Assembly: GCA_016197205.1 (NCBI GenBank)
Contig: JACPWG010000143.1
Span: 1-50,715 of the forward strand
DNA from: Planctomycetota bacterium
Lineage (GTDB): Bacteria > Planctomycetota > MHYJ01 > WSZJ01 > JACPWG01
DNA: 50,715 bases
Direction of reading: 5' to 3'
In this document: positions 1 to 9,092 of the stretch, one piece after another
Position numbering within the stretch: position 1 is the stretch's first letter
How the letters are laid out: each line of letters starts with the position of its first letter
Notes under the pieces: generated by a model
The model's database searches: none
The model's input: the letters and a program-made list of their open reading frames with translations, nothing else
What the model was told of the DNA's origin: nothing
Made by a program: the position numbers and the translations under genes

Positions 1-1
1 G

Positions 2-346
2 CTCGGCGTGGACTCGTACACGGCGACCTGCGTGCAGGGGGACGTCCCGCCGGATTTCGCGGGGCACTATTGGTATCGCTCCTGGGTGGCCGGCGGGCCC
101 TACGTGCGGGTGAATGCCGTCCCCCTCGGCATCGGCAGCCCGCTCCACGGCCCGATCCCGCGCGCGCCGATCTATCTGCGCGCGGCCGCGGCCGACAACG
201 CCGGCCACGAAACCATGTCGGTGGAGGAGGTGGTGGTCGGGGCCGTCGACACCGTCCGGCAGGAGCCCAAGCTGAACGCCACGTACCTCGGCGGCGCCGG
301 CAGCGTCACCGCGTGGGGCGGCGAATTCGTTTGGGGCGTCACCTGA
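2..346 (+). CDS. RHS-repeat protein, upstream piece (5' end outside window, ends at in-frame TGA)
   Basis: The frame is open from the window edge, so the true start lies to the left. The piece reads as an extracellular beta-sandwich type segment ending GGEFVWGVT and then hits TGA at 344-346. The same frame continues after the TGA with LSIPVEAGFGFSFYRFY and GVGWSHSFEQ, the usual opening of an RHS/DUF6531 region, where the residue at the stop is commonly Asp. This piece and the next are therefore one gene broken by a nonsense codon, or by a sequencing error. RHS proteins are very large secreted or surface proteins that form a hollow shell around a C-terminal tip. Confidence 0.7.
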   Translation, partial: LGVDSYTATCVQGDVPPDFAGHYWYRSWVAGGPYVRVNAVPLGIGSPLHGPIPRAPIYLRAAAADNAGHETMSVEEVVVGAVDTVRQEPKLNATYLGGAGSVTAWGGEFVWGVT

Positions 347-3300
347 CTGTCGATCCCGGTCGAGGCCGGTTTCGGCTTCTCGTTCTACCGGTTCTATCGC
401 AGCAACTCCACCCACGACGGAGGACTTGGGGTCGGTTGGTCGCACAGTTTCGAGCAGACCCTCACCGCCGTCGGCCAGGAGTTCGACCGCTTTGACGGCG
501 CGCGCGGGCGGACCGACCGGTACACCCTCGACACGCAGACCGGCCTCTTCGTTTCCCCTCCGGGCTTCTACGACCAGCTCGAGGCCGCGGCCGGGGGCGC
601 CTACAAGATCACCGATCGGTACGGCGTGGTCGCCACGTTCACGCTCATCGGCGGCGTGTACCGCCTCACCGACAAGACGGACCGGCACGCGAACCATCTC
701 ACGCTCACGTACACCGGGAATCGGCTGACCGCGGTGACGGACAGCATGTCCCGCACCGTGAACCTCGAGTACCGCGAGGACGGCAAGCTGCTGCGTCTCC
801 GCGATTTCTACGACCTGGCAAATCCGCGGACGGTCGAGTTCGCCTACACGGCGGAGGGGGACCTGCTTTCTTCGACCGATCCCATGGGCTTCACGCGGAG
901 CTACAGTTACGGGACGAACCAGCCGCACGCGTGGCAGAACCACAACCTGCTCACATGCTCGGACGCGGAGCAGCACGTCTACGTCGCGGTGACCTACGAC
1001 GAGGACAGCGACCGCGTCGTCGCGGAGCAGTACGGCACAGGCGCTCAGGTGTACCAGTTCACCTACGGCCACCAGACCGCCGAGGGGGACGGCTGGATGC
1101 GGATGACCGACCGCCGCGGCGACGGCACGTGGAGCTGTCACCGGAATGCGAGCGGCTACGTGTACGAGCGCCGGATCACGGGCGAGGGCCTGGTGGCGAC
1201 GTGGCTGGAGAGCTTCAACACGGACGGCGAAAAGACCTTCGTCCAGAAGCCCCGCACGAACACCGAGACGTGGACCTTCGACGCGACGAACGCCGACCCG
1301 CTCCGGCGCGGCGACCTGCTGGAGCACCGCCGGCACTCGGCGTTCGCGGGCGAGGAAGACCGGGTCGAGCAGTGGACCCACGTCGTGGGCGTGCCCTTGA
1401 GCTTGCCGAAGACGTACACGAACCTTCACGGCCGCGTGACGACCTTCTACTATGACTTCGAAGAGGCGCAGGCAGGGGACCTGAACGGCGACGGCCAGAC
1501 CGGCGGAACCGCGGGTGATCTGGTGAAAACCACCTACCCGATGGTCACCATCGGCCAGCCGGCCCCGCAGGTCGTGGAGGAGAAGACCTGGTGGGACGGT
1601 CAAGGCCGGCGGCTGCGGTCGATCGACCCGACCGGCAAGGCCACGGCGTTCGAGTATTTCACCGCGGGCCCGGAGGCCGGCTACCGAAAAAAAGCGATCG
1701 AGGACCCGGGCGGTCTTGCGCTCACCACGGAGTGGACCGTCGACGCGATCGGCAACGCGACCAGCGAAAAATCGCCGCGGGGTTTCACGACGACGTTCGA
1801 GGTCAACCGGCTGAGCCAGGTGAAGAAGATCCTCGGGCCGTTGGGGTACGAGACGCGGATGGAGTACGATGGGAACCGGCGGCTCACTCAGCGGAAGGTG
1901 AAGAACCTGGACGGCGACGGGGTGCAGGATCCGCTGTTGCCGTGGATCGTGACGGACTACACGCACACGATTCTCGGGGATCTCCTCACGGAGTCGCAGT
2001 CGGTGACTGCGACCGCCACCCGCACGCTCGTGCATTCCTACGACGCCAACCAGAACCGAATCGCCACGGCGTATCCGACCGGCCGGCACGACGAGATGCT
2101 GCACGACATGCGCGGGCTCCCGGTCCATGTGACGCGCGGCGCGGGGAGCGCGCGGCCCGAGGCGCAGGACATTTTCCACGACGAGCACGGCAACCGGACG
2201 GCGGTGCTCTGGAACGCCGGAGGCTCGTGGTGGGTCTACGACGGGCACGATCGGCGGAAGATGGACCGCTGGCCGGACGGCGGCGGCGTGGGGACCACGT
2301 ATGCGCCCGACGGCGTCCTGGACAATGGGGACTGTTGCAGGTGCCCGGGGCCAGGGATGGGGATCCCCCCGCTGCCTGACAGGGGCCTGCCGATTCTGAC
2401 GCCGGGCGGCGGGTTCATCCAAGACCCAGGCGGCGGTGGAGGTGGGGGAGTTGGCGGCGGTGGGGGCAATGGCGGGCTCGGCGGCGGTCGTGCAGGCGGG
2501 GGTTTCGGTGGCGGCGGGGGTGCGGGTGGAGGACCCGGCGGCGGGGGTGGCGGAGGCGGCTGGCAATTCGACCCGCCGGGATTCATGCCTGGCTCGCCCG
2601 GGCTGAGTGAGCCCTGGAGGATACCGCAGCTCGGTTGGGGAGGCGCCGGGGGCGGCGCAGGCGGTGTCCTGCCCGGCCCACCGCCCGGCGAAGTCCCAGT
2701 CGATGCGCTGGTCGGCGGCGGGACGTGCACCGACCACCCGACGGAACCTTTCCTCCAGGAGACCGGCACTGACCTGGATGAGCTCCAGAGGACCGTGGGC
2801 ATTCACAAGTCGCACAAAACCAGCAGCGGGCTGCCGATCGCGGGAGGCGACTCGCTCACGACGTTCATTCTCGATGCGGCGGGCCGCCTGAAGAAGCTGA
2901 CGCCGCCAACGGGCGTGCCGACGATGTTCTTGCACGACACCGCGGGTCGCCGTTACCGGACCACCGACAAGCAATCGCCGGGGAACGAGGAGACGCTCAC
3001 GCTGGACGAGGAGGCGAACGCTACGCACACCGAGCGCGCGCTCCACAACAGCGCGACCAATCAGGACGAGGTGTACAAGGAAGACCGGGTCTTCGACGCC
3101 TACAGCCGCGCAACATCGACCACCCTCGATCCGGGCGCGGGCGGCGCGAACCTGACGACGACCGTCAAGTACGACTCCCGGTCGTACCCGGTGGAGGTCA
3201 CCGATCCGAAGGGGAACAAGATCAAGCGGACTTTCGACGGGCTGGGCAACGAGCGGACGGTCACCTACCAGCCCGCGGCGGGCACAGCGATCACGCTCAC

Positions 3301-5347
3301 GACCGACTACGATGCCGACGGGTTGATGCAGGGCATCACGGATGGAATGGGGAACGAGACCAACTACCAGCGGGACGCCACGGGCAAGGTGACGCGCACC
3401 ACCTATGCGGACGCGAGCTTCGAGACGATTGAGCTGGACGCCGACGGTCGCGTTGCCCGGCGCACGGACCGCAACGGCACCATCGTGGAGACGCTCTACA
3501 GCCCGGCTGGGGTCGCCCGCACTCGGAACATCACCCGGGCCCCCGGCGTAGTCGGCCCGGACACTGAATCTATCGTGTCCGACGTCCTGCATCGGCCGAC
3601 GCGCATCTCGAGCGAGACGGGTGGCTGGACGGACATGGCGTACACCACGTTGGACCAGGTTGAATCGATCGCGTACCACATCCCCGACGTGCCGGGGCCG
3701 GACAAGACGACTCTGTTCGACTTTGACGCCTCGGGCCACGCCGTCCAGATTACCTACCCCGGCGGTCGCGTTGTGGCCCAGGACTGGGACGATCGGAACC
3801 GCCTTTGGAAGATCCGCGAGGGGGCGACCGTCCTCGCGCAGTTCGACTACGCGGGCCAGGCGATCGCGCGGCGCGCGTACTCGAACGGCATCACTCTGAA
3901 CGTCACGCGCGACTCCGTCGGTCGCCCGCTCGACTGGTGGCACACGGACGGCACGGGGGCAGTGCGCGCGGGCTTCGCGTACGCGTGGGACGAGGACAGT
4001 CTGCCGAAATATCGCGGCCGGATCCACGACGGCCTCGCTGACGTGTACGCCTACGACGGCCACTCGCAGCTCGTCGGCGTGAAGGAGGGCGTCCCATTCG
4101 CGGACCTCGCCCCGACCAAGAACTACGGCGACTACCCCACTTTCGCGCACGAGCGCGTCTACGCGTTCGACCTCACTGGCAGCCGGAAGACCGTCACCGA
4201 GGACGGCGTGGCCTCTGCCTACAACCACGTCAACGGCGTCTACGCGCCCGATGCCCTCAATCGCTACCGAACCATCGACACCGTCACGCGCAGCCACGAC
4301 GCGAACGGAAACGTCACCGACGACGGAACGTTCCTGTTCTCGTACAACTACCGAAACCAACTCGCGGAGGCGCGGCGGAAGAGCGATAACAAGCTCGTCG
4401 CGCGGTTTCTCTACGACGCCGCGGGGCGACGGGTGCGAAAGGTGAAGTTCGTGGACGGCGTGGCGTCCGGCTGGACCGACGTCTTCCAAGAAGGGCAGCG
4501 GATCATTGCCGAGGGGGACGAGACGGGCGCCGTCGTGGCAACGTACACGAACGGGAGCGGCATCGACGACGTACTCGCGATTGATCTGGGGGGACAAAGG
4601 CACTACTTGGCGCAGGACATGCTGGGATCGAGCGTCCTCGCTACGAACAGTGTAGGTGTCAACGTAGAGAAGTATGACTACGGCGAGTACGGCATGCCGC
4701 GACTCTCACAATGGGAGTTCCAGGCACAGGCATGGATTCCCATTGCCGAGAGTACCATCGGCAATACTCGCCTCTTCACGGGTCGTGAATGGGCCAATGA
4801 AACCGCTACTTACGGCTATCGGGCTCGAGAATACGACCCCGGTGTCGGGAGATTCCTCAGTCGAGATCCTCTGGCTGACCAGACGCATGGCTTGGGGGAT
4901 CGATTCTTGAATCCGTATGGCTACGCACAAAACGCAGCGAGTCTACACACAGATCCTCTCGGGCTGTTCACCGGAGAAACTCCCGGGTTTGCGCTCGGGT
5001 GGCCAGCCGTCGGGAGTACGTTCACGACGTACGGGCAAGACTTCCCGCCGACATATTCCTATCCTTCCTGTCCCCCAGGATCATGCGGCTTTTTCTACGA
5101 GCGCTCCTGTACCTACACTGTCCTATGGGTCTCCACCAATTGGTTGCCGTGGCCCCATGGGAAATACACTGCCACGCGATTCTGCACATTCACGACTCAC
5201 TGCTGTTCCCCCTGGGCGGGACTCTTCAAGCTAACAAGCCCAGTCCCTCTAGGGCCGACAGCAGTCTCCGGGGATTGGTACATGTCTGTGCTATCGCTGA
5301 TCACGTTGGGTCCCATCCCGTGGGGTCCCCTCGTAGTCTACTGGTAG
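347..5347 (+). CDS. RHS/YD-repeat giant protein, main body with variable C-terminal tip
   Basis: About 1666 codons follow the TGA at 344. If translated on its own, the first possible start is GTG at 626. YD-type repeats run through the body. A glycine-rich insert of over 50 residues (nt 2395-2565) splits the repeats into two blocks. The RHS core ends in the classic way, with TGREW, YGYRAREYDPGVGRFLSRDPL, NPYGYAQN and then DPLGL near nt 4960. After that comes a tip of about 125 residues with many cysteines and tryptophans that resembles nothing I recognise. The last 700 bp is clearly less GC-rich than the body, as seen in exchangeable RHS tips. In polymorphic toxins the tip is a toxin; whether this one is toxic is unknown. 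Confidence 0.85.
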   Translation: MSIPVEAGFGFSFYRFYRSNSTHDGGLGVGWSHSFEQTLTAVGQEFDRFDGARGRTDRYTLDTQTGLFVSPPGFYDQLEAAAGGAYKITDRYGVVATFTLIGGVYRLTDKTDRHANHLTLTYTGNRLTAVTDSMSRTVNLEYREDGKLLRLRDFYDLANPRTVEFAYTAEGDLLSSTDPMGFTRSYSYGTNQPHAWQNHNLLTCSDAEQHVYVAVTYDEDSDRVVAEQYGTGAQVYQFTYGHQTAEGDGWMRMTDRRGDGTWSCHRNASGYVYERRITGEGLVATWLESFNTDGEKTFVQKPRTNTETWTFDATNADPLRRGDLLEHRRHSAFAGEEDRVEQWTHVVGVPLSLPKTYTNLHGRVTTFYYDFEEAQAGDLNGDGQTGGTAGDLVKTTYPMVTIGQPAPQVVEEKTWWDGQGRRLRSIDPTGKATAFEYFTAGPEAGYRKKAIEDPGGLALTTEWTVDAIGNATSEKSPRGFTTTFEVNRLSQVKKILGPLGYETRMEYDGNRRLTQRKVKNLDGDGVQDPLLPWIVTDYTHTILGDLLTESQSVTATATRTLVHSYDANQNRIATAYPTGRHDEMLHDMRGLPVHVTRGAGSARPEAQDIFHDEHGNRTAVLWNAGGSWWVYDGHDRRKMDRWPDGGGVGTTYAPDGVLDNGDCCRCPGPGMGIPPLPDRGLPILTPGGGFIQDPGGGGGGGVGGGGGNGGLGGGRAGGGFGGGGGAGGGPGGGGGGGGWQFDPPGFMPGSPGLSEPWRIPQLGWGGAGGGAGGVLPGPPPGEVPVDALVGGGTCTDHPTEPFLQETGTDLDELQRTVGIHKSHKTSSGLPIAGGDSLTTFILDAAGRLKKLTPPTGVPTMFLHDTAGRRYRTTDKQSPGNEETLTLDEEANATHTERALHNSATNQDEVYKEDRVFDAYSRATSTTLDPGAGGANLTTTVKYDSRSYPVEVTDPKGNKIKRTFDGLGNERTVTYQPAAGTAITLTTDYDADGLMQGITDGMGNETNYQRDATGKVTRTTYADASFETIELDADGRVARRTDRNGTIVETLYSPAGVARTRNITRAPGVVGPDTESIVSDVLHRPTRISSETGGWTDMAYTTLDQVESIAYHIPDVPGPDKTTLFDFDASGHAVQITYPGGRVVAQDWDDRNRLWKIREGATVLAQFDYAGQAIARRAYSNGITLNVTRDSVGRPLDWWHTDGTGAVRAGFAYAWDEDSLPKYRGRIHDGLADVYAYDGHSQLVGVKEGVPFADLAPTKNYGDYPTFAHERVYAFDLTGSRKTVTEDGVASAYNHVNGVYAPDALNRYRTIDTVTRSHDANGNVTDDGTFLFSYNYRNQLAEARRKSDNKLVARFLYDAAGRRVRKVKFVDGVASGWTDVFQEGQRIIAEGDETGAVVATYTNGSGIDDVLAIDLGGQRHYLAQDMLGSSVLATNSVGVNVEKYDYGEYGMPRLSQWEFQAQAWIPIAESTIGNTRLFTGREWANETATYGYRAREYDPGVGRFLSRDPLADQTHGLGDRFLNPYGYAQNAASLHTDPLGLFTGETPGFALGWPAVGSTFTTYGQDFPPTYSYPSCPPGSCGFFYERSCTYTVLWVSTNWLPWPHGKYTATRFCTFTTHCCSPWAGLFKLTSPVPLGPTAVSGDWYMSVLSLITLGPIPWGPLVVYW

Positions 5348-5355
5348 GCGTAGAG

Positions 5356-5895
5356 ATGGGCGTGAGACTACTGGTTCTAGCACGGTCCCGCATCTCCCGT
5401 TCAATCGCTGCGCTCGCGGTGCTACTTCTACTCGCCGCTGGCCCCTGCATGAGGGCTATCCAGTATAGGTCCTTTCGATCCGAACTCGCCGACGCATGCG
5501 CAGGTGCGCGCTGCGCGACGATGACGCTGGCGCTGAGCGAACGCCCTTCCTTGCCGAAGCGCACAACCCTCGACGATAGGCTCCTACGAGCGCTCTTGGA
5601 ACCTAGACTCGTTCCCCCTGGCCTTCCGTATTGGTCACTTCTGCAAAGACGCCTGCCGACTCTGCGCGATCCATGGGGGGGAACGATTCACGTGAGCATT
5701 GATATCGCTGACCCGACAGACCCGGTCGTCTTCTTCCATGCGGCGGGTCCCGATGGCATCCTTGACACCAACTGCAGGACGCTTCAGGATCTCGTGACCC
5801 GCTCCGACGATGTGTGGAGCCTTGCGACAAGTCGGGGTCTTGAGCCCGGGGAGCGCATGCTAGAGATAGAGAGATCCTGGAATCCTCCTCGTTAG
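5356..5895 (+). CDS. Small secreted protein downstream of the RHS tip, GspG-like C-terminus
   Basis: The ATG at 5356 lies 8 nt after the RHS stop and gives 179 residues; the frame is open further upstream but overlaps the RHS gene. An N-terminal hydrophobic stretch (about residues 13-30, SIAALAVLLLLAAGPC) looks like a signal peptide or lipoprotein signal. The C-terminal half has DPWGGTIHVSID and then FFHAAGPDGILDTNC, resembling the DPWG...GPDG loop of GspG-type pseudopilins. Base composition is lower in GC, like the RHS tip, so tip and gene probably moved together. The position right after a variable RHS tip is that of an immunity gene, but nothing in the protein proves this. Confidence 0.65.
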   Translation: MGVRLLVLARSRISRSIAALAVLLLLAAGPCMRAIQYRSFRSELADACAGARCATMTLALSERPSLPKRTTLDDRLLRALLEPRLVPPGLPYWSLLQRRLPTLRDPWGGTIHVSIDIADPTDPVVFFHAAGPDGILDTNCRTLQDLVTRSDDVWSLATSRGLEPGERMLEIERSWNPPR

Positions 5896-6145
5896 GTAGT
5901 TTCGGGGGAATTGCGGGGATACACTCATGAACACCCGCTCCCCTTGCAGTGAGCGCCCTGCGCGTCCTCCTTGCGTCAGCGGCGGAATTCGCGGGACAGA
6001 TTCGAGGGACACGTACCCATTTCGAACCCCGCCCCTCTTGTTGTCCAGGTCCCCAGAGGGGTGGACCACCCCTGGCGAATTCCCTTGGCTCGCTCCGTAG
6101 CAGGCGCCCCGCGAGTCTCCTGCACCCCGACACGCGCGGCGACCA

Positions 6146-7588
6146 GTGGCCCCCCGGCCCTCCTCACGATCCACGGAGCCGAGCTTGCCTTCCAACTGTG
6201 CGCTCGTCCTCGCGTCCCTCGCATTACTATGCGCGCTTGCGGCTCGGGTCCCCGATGCCCCGGCTGAGCCGCCTGATACAATCACTCCGGACGCGATCGG
6301 TGTGCCCGCCGGGCCACCGAACTCATCCGCGGAAACGTCTGAAGAGCCGCCCCCACATTCGCCCCCTCCCGCCGGCAGCGCGTCGTCCAACGTCCCGTCG
6401 TATGACGGCCGGTTTCGCAGCGATGCCCGGCTCCTCGCCGCTCTCAAGGGCATTCCGGCCGCGCGTTCTCGGGCCGACTCCGCCCTCCGCGACCGTCTTG
6501 GCATTCAGCCCCCCGCCCCCGACGACACCGTGCTCCAGGTCCGGGATGCGCTCAACTTCTCGCGGCGCCGGCTTGTCCCCGTCACCGGCGATCGCTTGGC
6601 AACGTCCCTTGACTGCACGGCCAACCGACCGCGAGCCGTGATCACCGTCATGGCCGAATACGTGGTCGCCGGGGTGGTGGACCTCGACAGGGAAATCCTC
6701 CACGAGACGGTCCACGCCGCGTTCGCGCTCCGTCTCGGCGACGGCTTCGCACGCCTGCCGCCCTGGATTCGCGAAGGGCTCGCGCTCTGGACCGCCGGAC
6801 AGGGACCGGAGCGCGTCCGGTACTACCTCGCCCATCGAGATGCGCTCGACGACCCCGGCGTGCTCATCAACGGACTCGATGGACCCCACGGCCTGCGCGA
6901 CTACCCTGAGGACTTTCTCGCGTTCGACTACGTCGAAGCCCGCCGCGGCGCCGAGGCCGTCCGCCGGTTCGCGGCGCTGCTCCTCGATGGCCGGCCGTGG
7001 AGCGCTGCGCTCGCAGAGGCGACGGGCGAGGACTGGCCCGCGTTCCAGGCCGCGGCCCGCGTACACGCACGCGCCGCCCTCGATCGGCTCGCGGACCCGG
7101 GCCTTGCGGACTACCGACGCATCGCGAAGCTCGGCGACGAGCCGTTCCCCATCGAACGTGCCCAGCCCTTGCTTGGAGCGGCGCGCGCATTTCGCGCCTC
7201 CCACGCCGGCTCGACCCACGCGCGCGGGACGCTTTTCTTCGAGGGAAAGGCACTCCGCGCCCTCGGACGCGCGGACGAGGCGCGGACCGCCTTCGAAACG
7301 GTCGCCGAAGCCGCCGGGACGGACTGCGGCTTCGAGGACGACGCCCTCTTTCAGCTCGGCGAGCTGCACGAGGCCGCGGCGCGCCGGCCTGAGGCGGCCG
7401 CGTCGTTCGCACGCGCCGTCTCCGAGCACCCCGACGGCGGCCGATTCGCCACCGCGCTCTACCGCTGGGGCCTCGCGCTCCACCGCGCAGGCCGCACCGC
7501 CGAGGCGCGCGGCGTTCTCCAGCAGGCCGTCGCGACCTTCCCGCAGGACCCCCTGGCGCGCGAAGCCTGCGGCGTGCTTGGGAAATGA
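6146..7588 (+). CDS. Secreted gluzincin-type metallopeptidase-like protein with TPR repeats
   Basis: A 480-residue protein starting at GTG 6146; a TTG at 6185 would give a shorter, cleaner signal peptide. A hydrophobic segment (about residues 17-33) is followed by a Pro/Ser-rich stretch, suggesting export. The motif HETVH (His186, Glu187, His190) is an HExxH zinc site, and Glu210 in WIREGLALW is spaced as the third ligand of gluzincins (peptidase MA-like proteins). The last third is Ala-rich helical repeats with TPR character, for example GKALRALGRADEARTAFE and YRWGLALHRAGRTAEA. Likely a periplasmic or surface protease with a TPR docking domain; the substrate is unknown. Confidence 0.75.
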   Translation: MAPRPSSRSTEPSLPSNCALVLASLALLCALAARVPDAPAEPPDTITPDAIGVPAGPPNSSAETSEEPPPHSPPPAGSASSNVPSYDGRFRSDARLLAALKGIPAARSRADSALRDRLGIQPPAPDDTVLQVRDALNFSRRRLVPVTGDRLATSLDCTANRPRAVITVMAEYVVAGVVDLDREILHETVHAAFALRLGDGFARLPPWIREGLALWTAGQGPERVRYYLAHRDALDDPGVLINGLDGPHGLRDYPEDFLAFDYVEARRGAEAVRRFAALLLDGRPWSAALAEATGEDWPAFQAAARVHARAALDRLADPGLADYRRIAKLGDEPFPIERAQPLLGAARAFRASHAGSTHARGTLFFEGKALRALGRADEARTAFETVAEAAGTDCGFEDDALFQLGELHEAAARRPEAAASFARAVSEHPDGGRFATALYRWGLALHRAGRTAEARGVLQQAVATFPQDPLAREACGVLGK

Positions 7589-7605
7589 GGGCATGGTTCA
7601 ATGTG

Positions 7606-7686
7606 CGAGTTTGCGCGGGCCGGCCTGCGCTCCGTAGCTCGCGGTGAGCGAGCGAAGGAGGGAGGCCCGCGCCCCCAGGAGTCGTG
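7606..7686. repeat. Dispersed palindrome, family A copy
   Basis: This is a GC-rich inverted repeat in which GCGCGGGCCGGCC is mirrored by GGCCCGCGCCCCCAGG about 50 bp later. Variants recur at about 16876, 17950, 18554, 24653 and 49384, always between genes. The arms are conserved and the loop varies in length. Confidence 0.6.
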
Positions 7687-7694
7687 AGCGGACT

Positions 7695-8012
7695 TCGTCA
7701 ACGCGGCACGAGCCCCCTCGGAGAGAGCGGGACTTCGCCACCAACCGGCACGTGATCGACGAGTCCATCGACCTTCGGTGCCTTCTCTTCGACGGCCGCG
7801 CCGTCGGCGCGAAGCGGCTCTGGAGCGACCAGGACAGGGGCCTCGCGCGGTTCAAGCTCACCGAGCCGTCGAACGCGGCAGGACCGGGCGGGGGCGCGAA
7901 AAAGAAGAAGTGGGTGGCGAGGAACTCGGACGCGATCGCCGTGGCAGCGAAGCTGTGGTGGGTCGAGAAATGCAGCCTCTCGGCGTCTTGGCAGCCGTCG
8001 CGGGCGGGATGA
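7695..8012 (+). pseudogene. Possible remnant of an unknown gene
   Basis: An open frame runs out of the family A repeat and reads FATNRHVIDESIDLRCLLFD, then KRLWSDQDRGLARFKL and KKKKWVARNSDAIAVAAKLWW. The mix of charged and aromatic residues looks protein-like, unlike the Arg/Pro/Ala-rich shadow frames nearby. It has no start of its own outside the repeat and overlaps the next gene by about 40 bp. It could be a truncated gene or chance; I do not recognise it. Confidence 0.25.
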
Positions 8013-8755
8013 TCGTTTGTTGGGCGGCTGTCAGACTCTGGAGACGGCGGCAACCAACGCCGGTGGACGACCTGGGTCGCCTCTCCATCACGCTTCAGGT
8101 CGGAGCGATGAAGGAGATCGCGGACGTTGCGCCGGCGGGGAGGCGTCATCGGTGGACGTGCCGGACCCCTTCCGATGGGATCCTTGAGGTTGCGGACTGC
8201 ACCGTCCACACCCCTGGGTTCGAGCGGCAGACCAAAACGCTCCTGGTCGCGGGAAGGACGCCTGGGCGGACGATCGTAACTCTCTGGTATGACCCTCCGG
8301 CCCACCGACACTATGACCTGCGGGTGCTCCCAGCCACCCCCCCAACTTCGACGGCTGAGACGGCTTCACCGGAGGCCGCACTCGCCGAACTACGACGGTT
8401 GTGCGCGAGTTTCGAGCAGGCTGTCCGTGGGGCGCCGCCGGTCGAGGCCAGGACGCGAGAGGTCGCCAAGCTGTTCCAGTCCGCCCTGGAAACGGCAACC
8501 CGACTGAAACGTGCCGGCGCGACTCCTGCCGGTGACGATCCCGACAGGAAACTCGGCGAGATGCGCCGGCGCCTGGAGGAGCTGCGCTGCCGGCAGGTGG
8601 AGCAGCTCAGTCCGCTACATGGATCCGATATCCACGAGGCTGACCCGATCTCGATTCCAGAACTGGACCGGTTGCGCGCCGACCAGAGTCGCGAGAAGCT
8701 TCTGGTACTGGGCTACCTGCCCGAGCCGGCTGACGAGCCTTGTCCCCCGCGGTGA
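7970..8755 (+). CDS. Membrane-anchored protein, beta domain plus coiled coil, unknown
   Basis: ATG at 7970 gives 261 residues beginning with one membrane segment (about residues 4-25) and then basic residues (RLWRRRQ), a type II anchor. Residues about 35-115 form a beta-rich domain (LSITLQVGAMKEI, KTLLVAGRTPGRTIVTLWYD), similar in pattern to Big-type or pilus-assembly N-terminal domains with a TLLV-G-PG-T-VTL core. The C-terminal half is charged and helical, probably coiled coil. The frame stays open upstream of 7970, but that stretch is Arg-rich and overlaps the repeat, so I chose the internal ATG. Function not recognised. Confidence 0.6.
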   Translation: MQPLGVLAAVAGGMIVCWAAVRLWRRRQPTPVDDLGRLSITLQVGAMKEIADVAPAGRRHRWTCRTPSDGILEVADCTVHTPGFERQTKTLLVAGRTPGRTIVTLWYDPPAHRHYDLRVLPATPPTSTAETASPEAALAELRRLCASFEQAVRGAPPVEARTREVAKLFQSALETATRLKRAGATPAGDDPDRKLGEMRRRLEELRCRQVEQLSPLHGSDIHEADPISIPELDRLRADQSREKLLVLGYLPEPADEPCPPR

Positions 8756-9011
8756 ACCACACTCCTTCGCCGCCTCCCCCTGACGAAGACGGGACCGCGC
8801 CTGCGCGGAAAAGAAAAGCGCCACGGCCGTCGGGGGCCCGTTCGGACCGTCGTCACACCGAGGCCGGATCGTCCGAAAAGACCACCTCCATCTTGTGGAC
8901 ATCCGGGCCGACGAAACGTACCATAGGGGCGCGCAGGCCGGGTGAAGCCCGGTGGCGCGCTTTGACTCGCAGGAAAGGCCGTGCAAGCTTCAGCACGAAG
9001 CTTCGCTTCGT

Positions 9012-9032
9012 GGGCACGGCAGCGCCGTGCCC
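9012..9032. repeat. Dispersed palindrome, family B copy
   Basis: GGGCACGGC is followed by a 3-nt loop and its exact complement GCCGTGCCC, nested in a wider TTCGTGGG/CCCACGAA pair. The same 9-bp arms recur at 12830-12850. The rest of 8756-9092, between the coiled-coil gene and the pyruvyl transferase-like gene, shows no other gene or signal to me. Confidence 0.6.
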
Positions 9033-9092
9033 CTACGGCCCACGAACGCCGATGCGCCAAGTCCCGCTGTCCGCCTCGCATTCGAGGTTTGA

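Noticed and set aside
2236..2802. Proline-rich minus-strand frame
   Set aside because: Complement of the polyglycine insert in the RHS gene.
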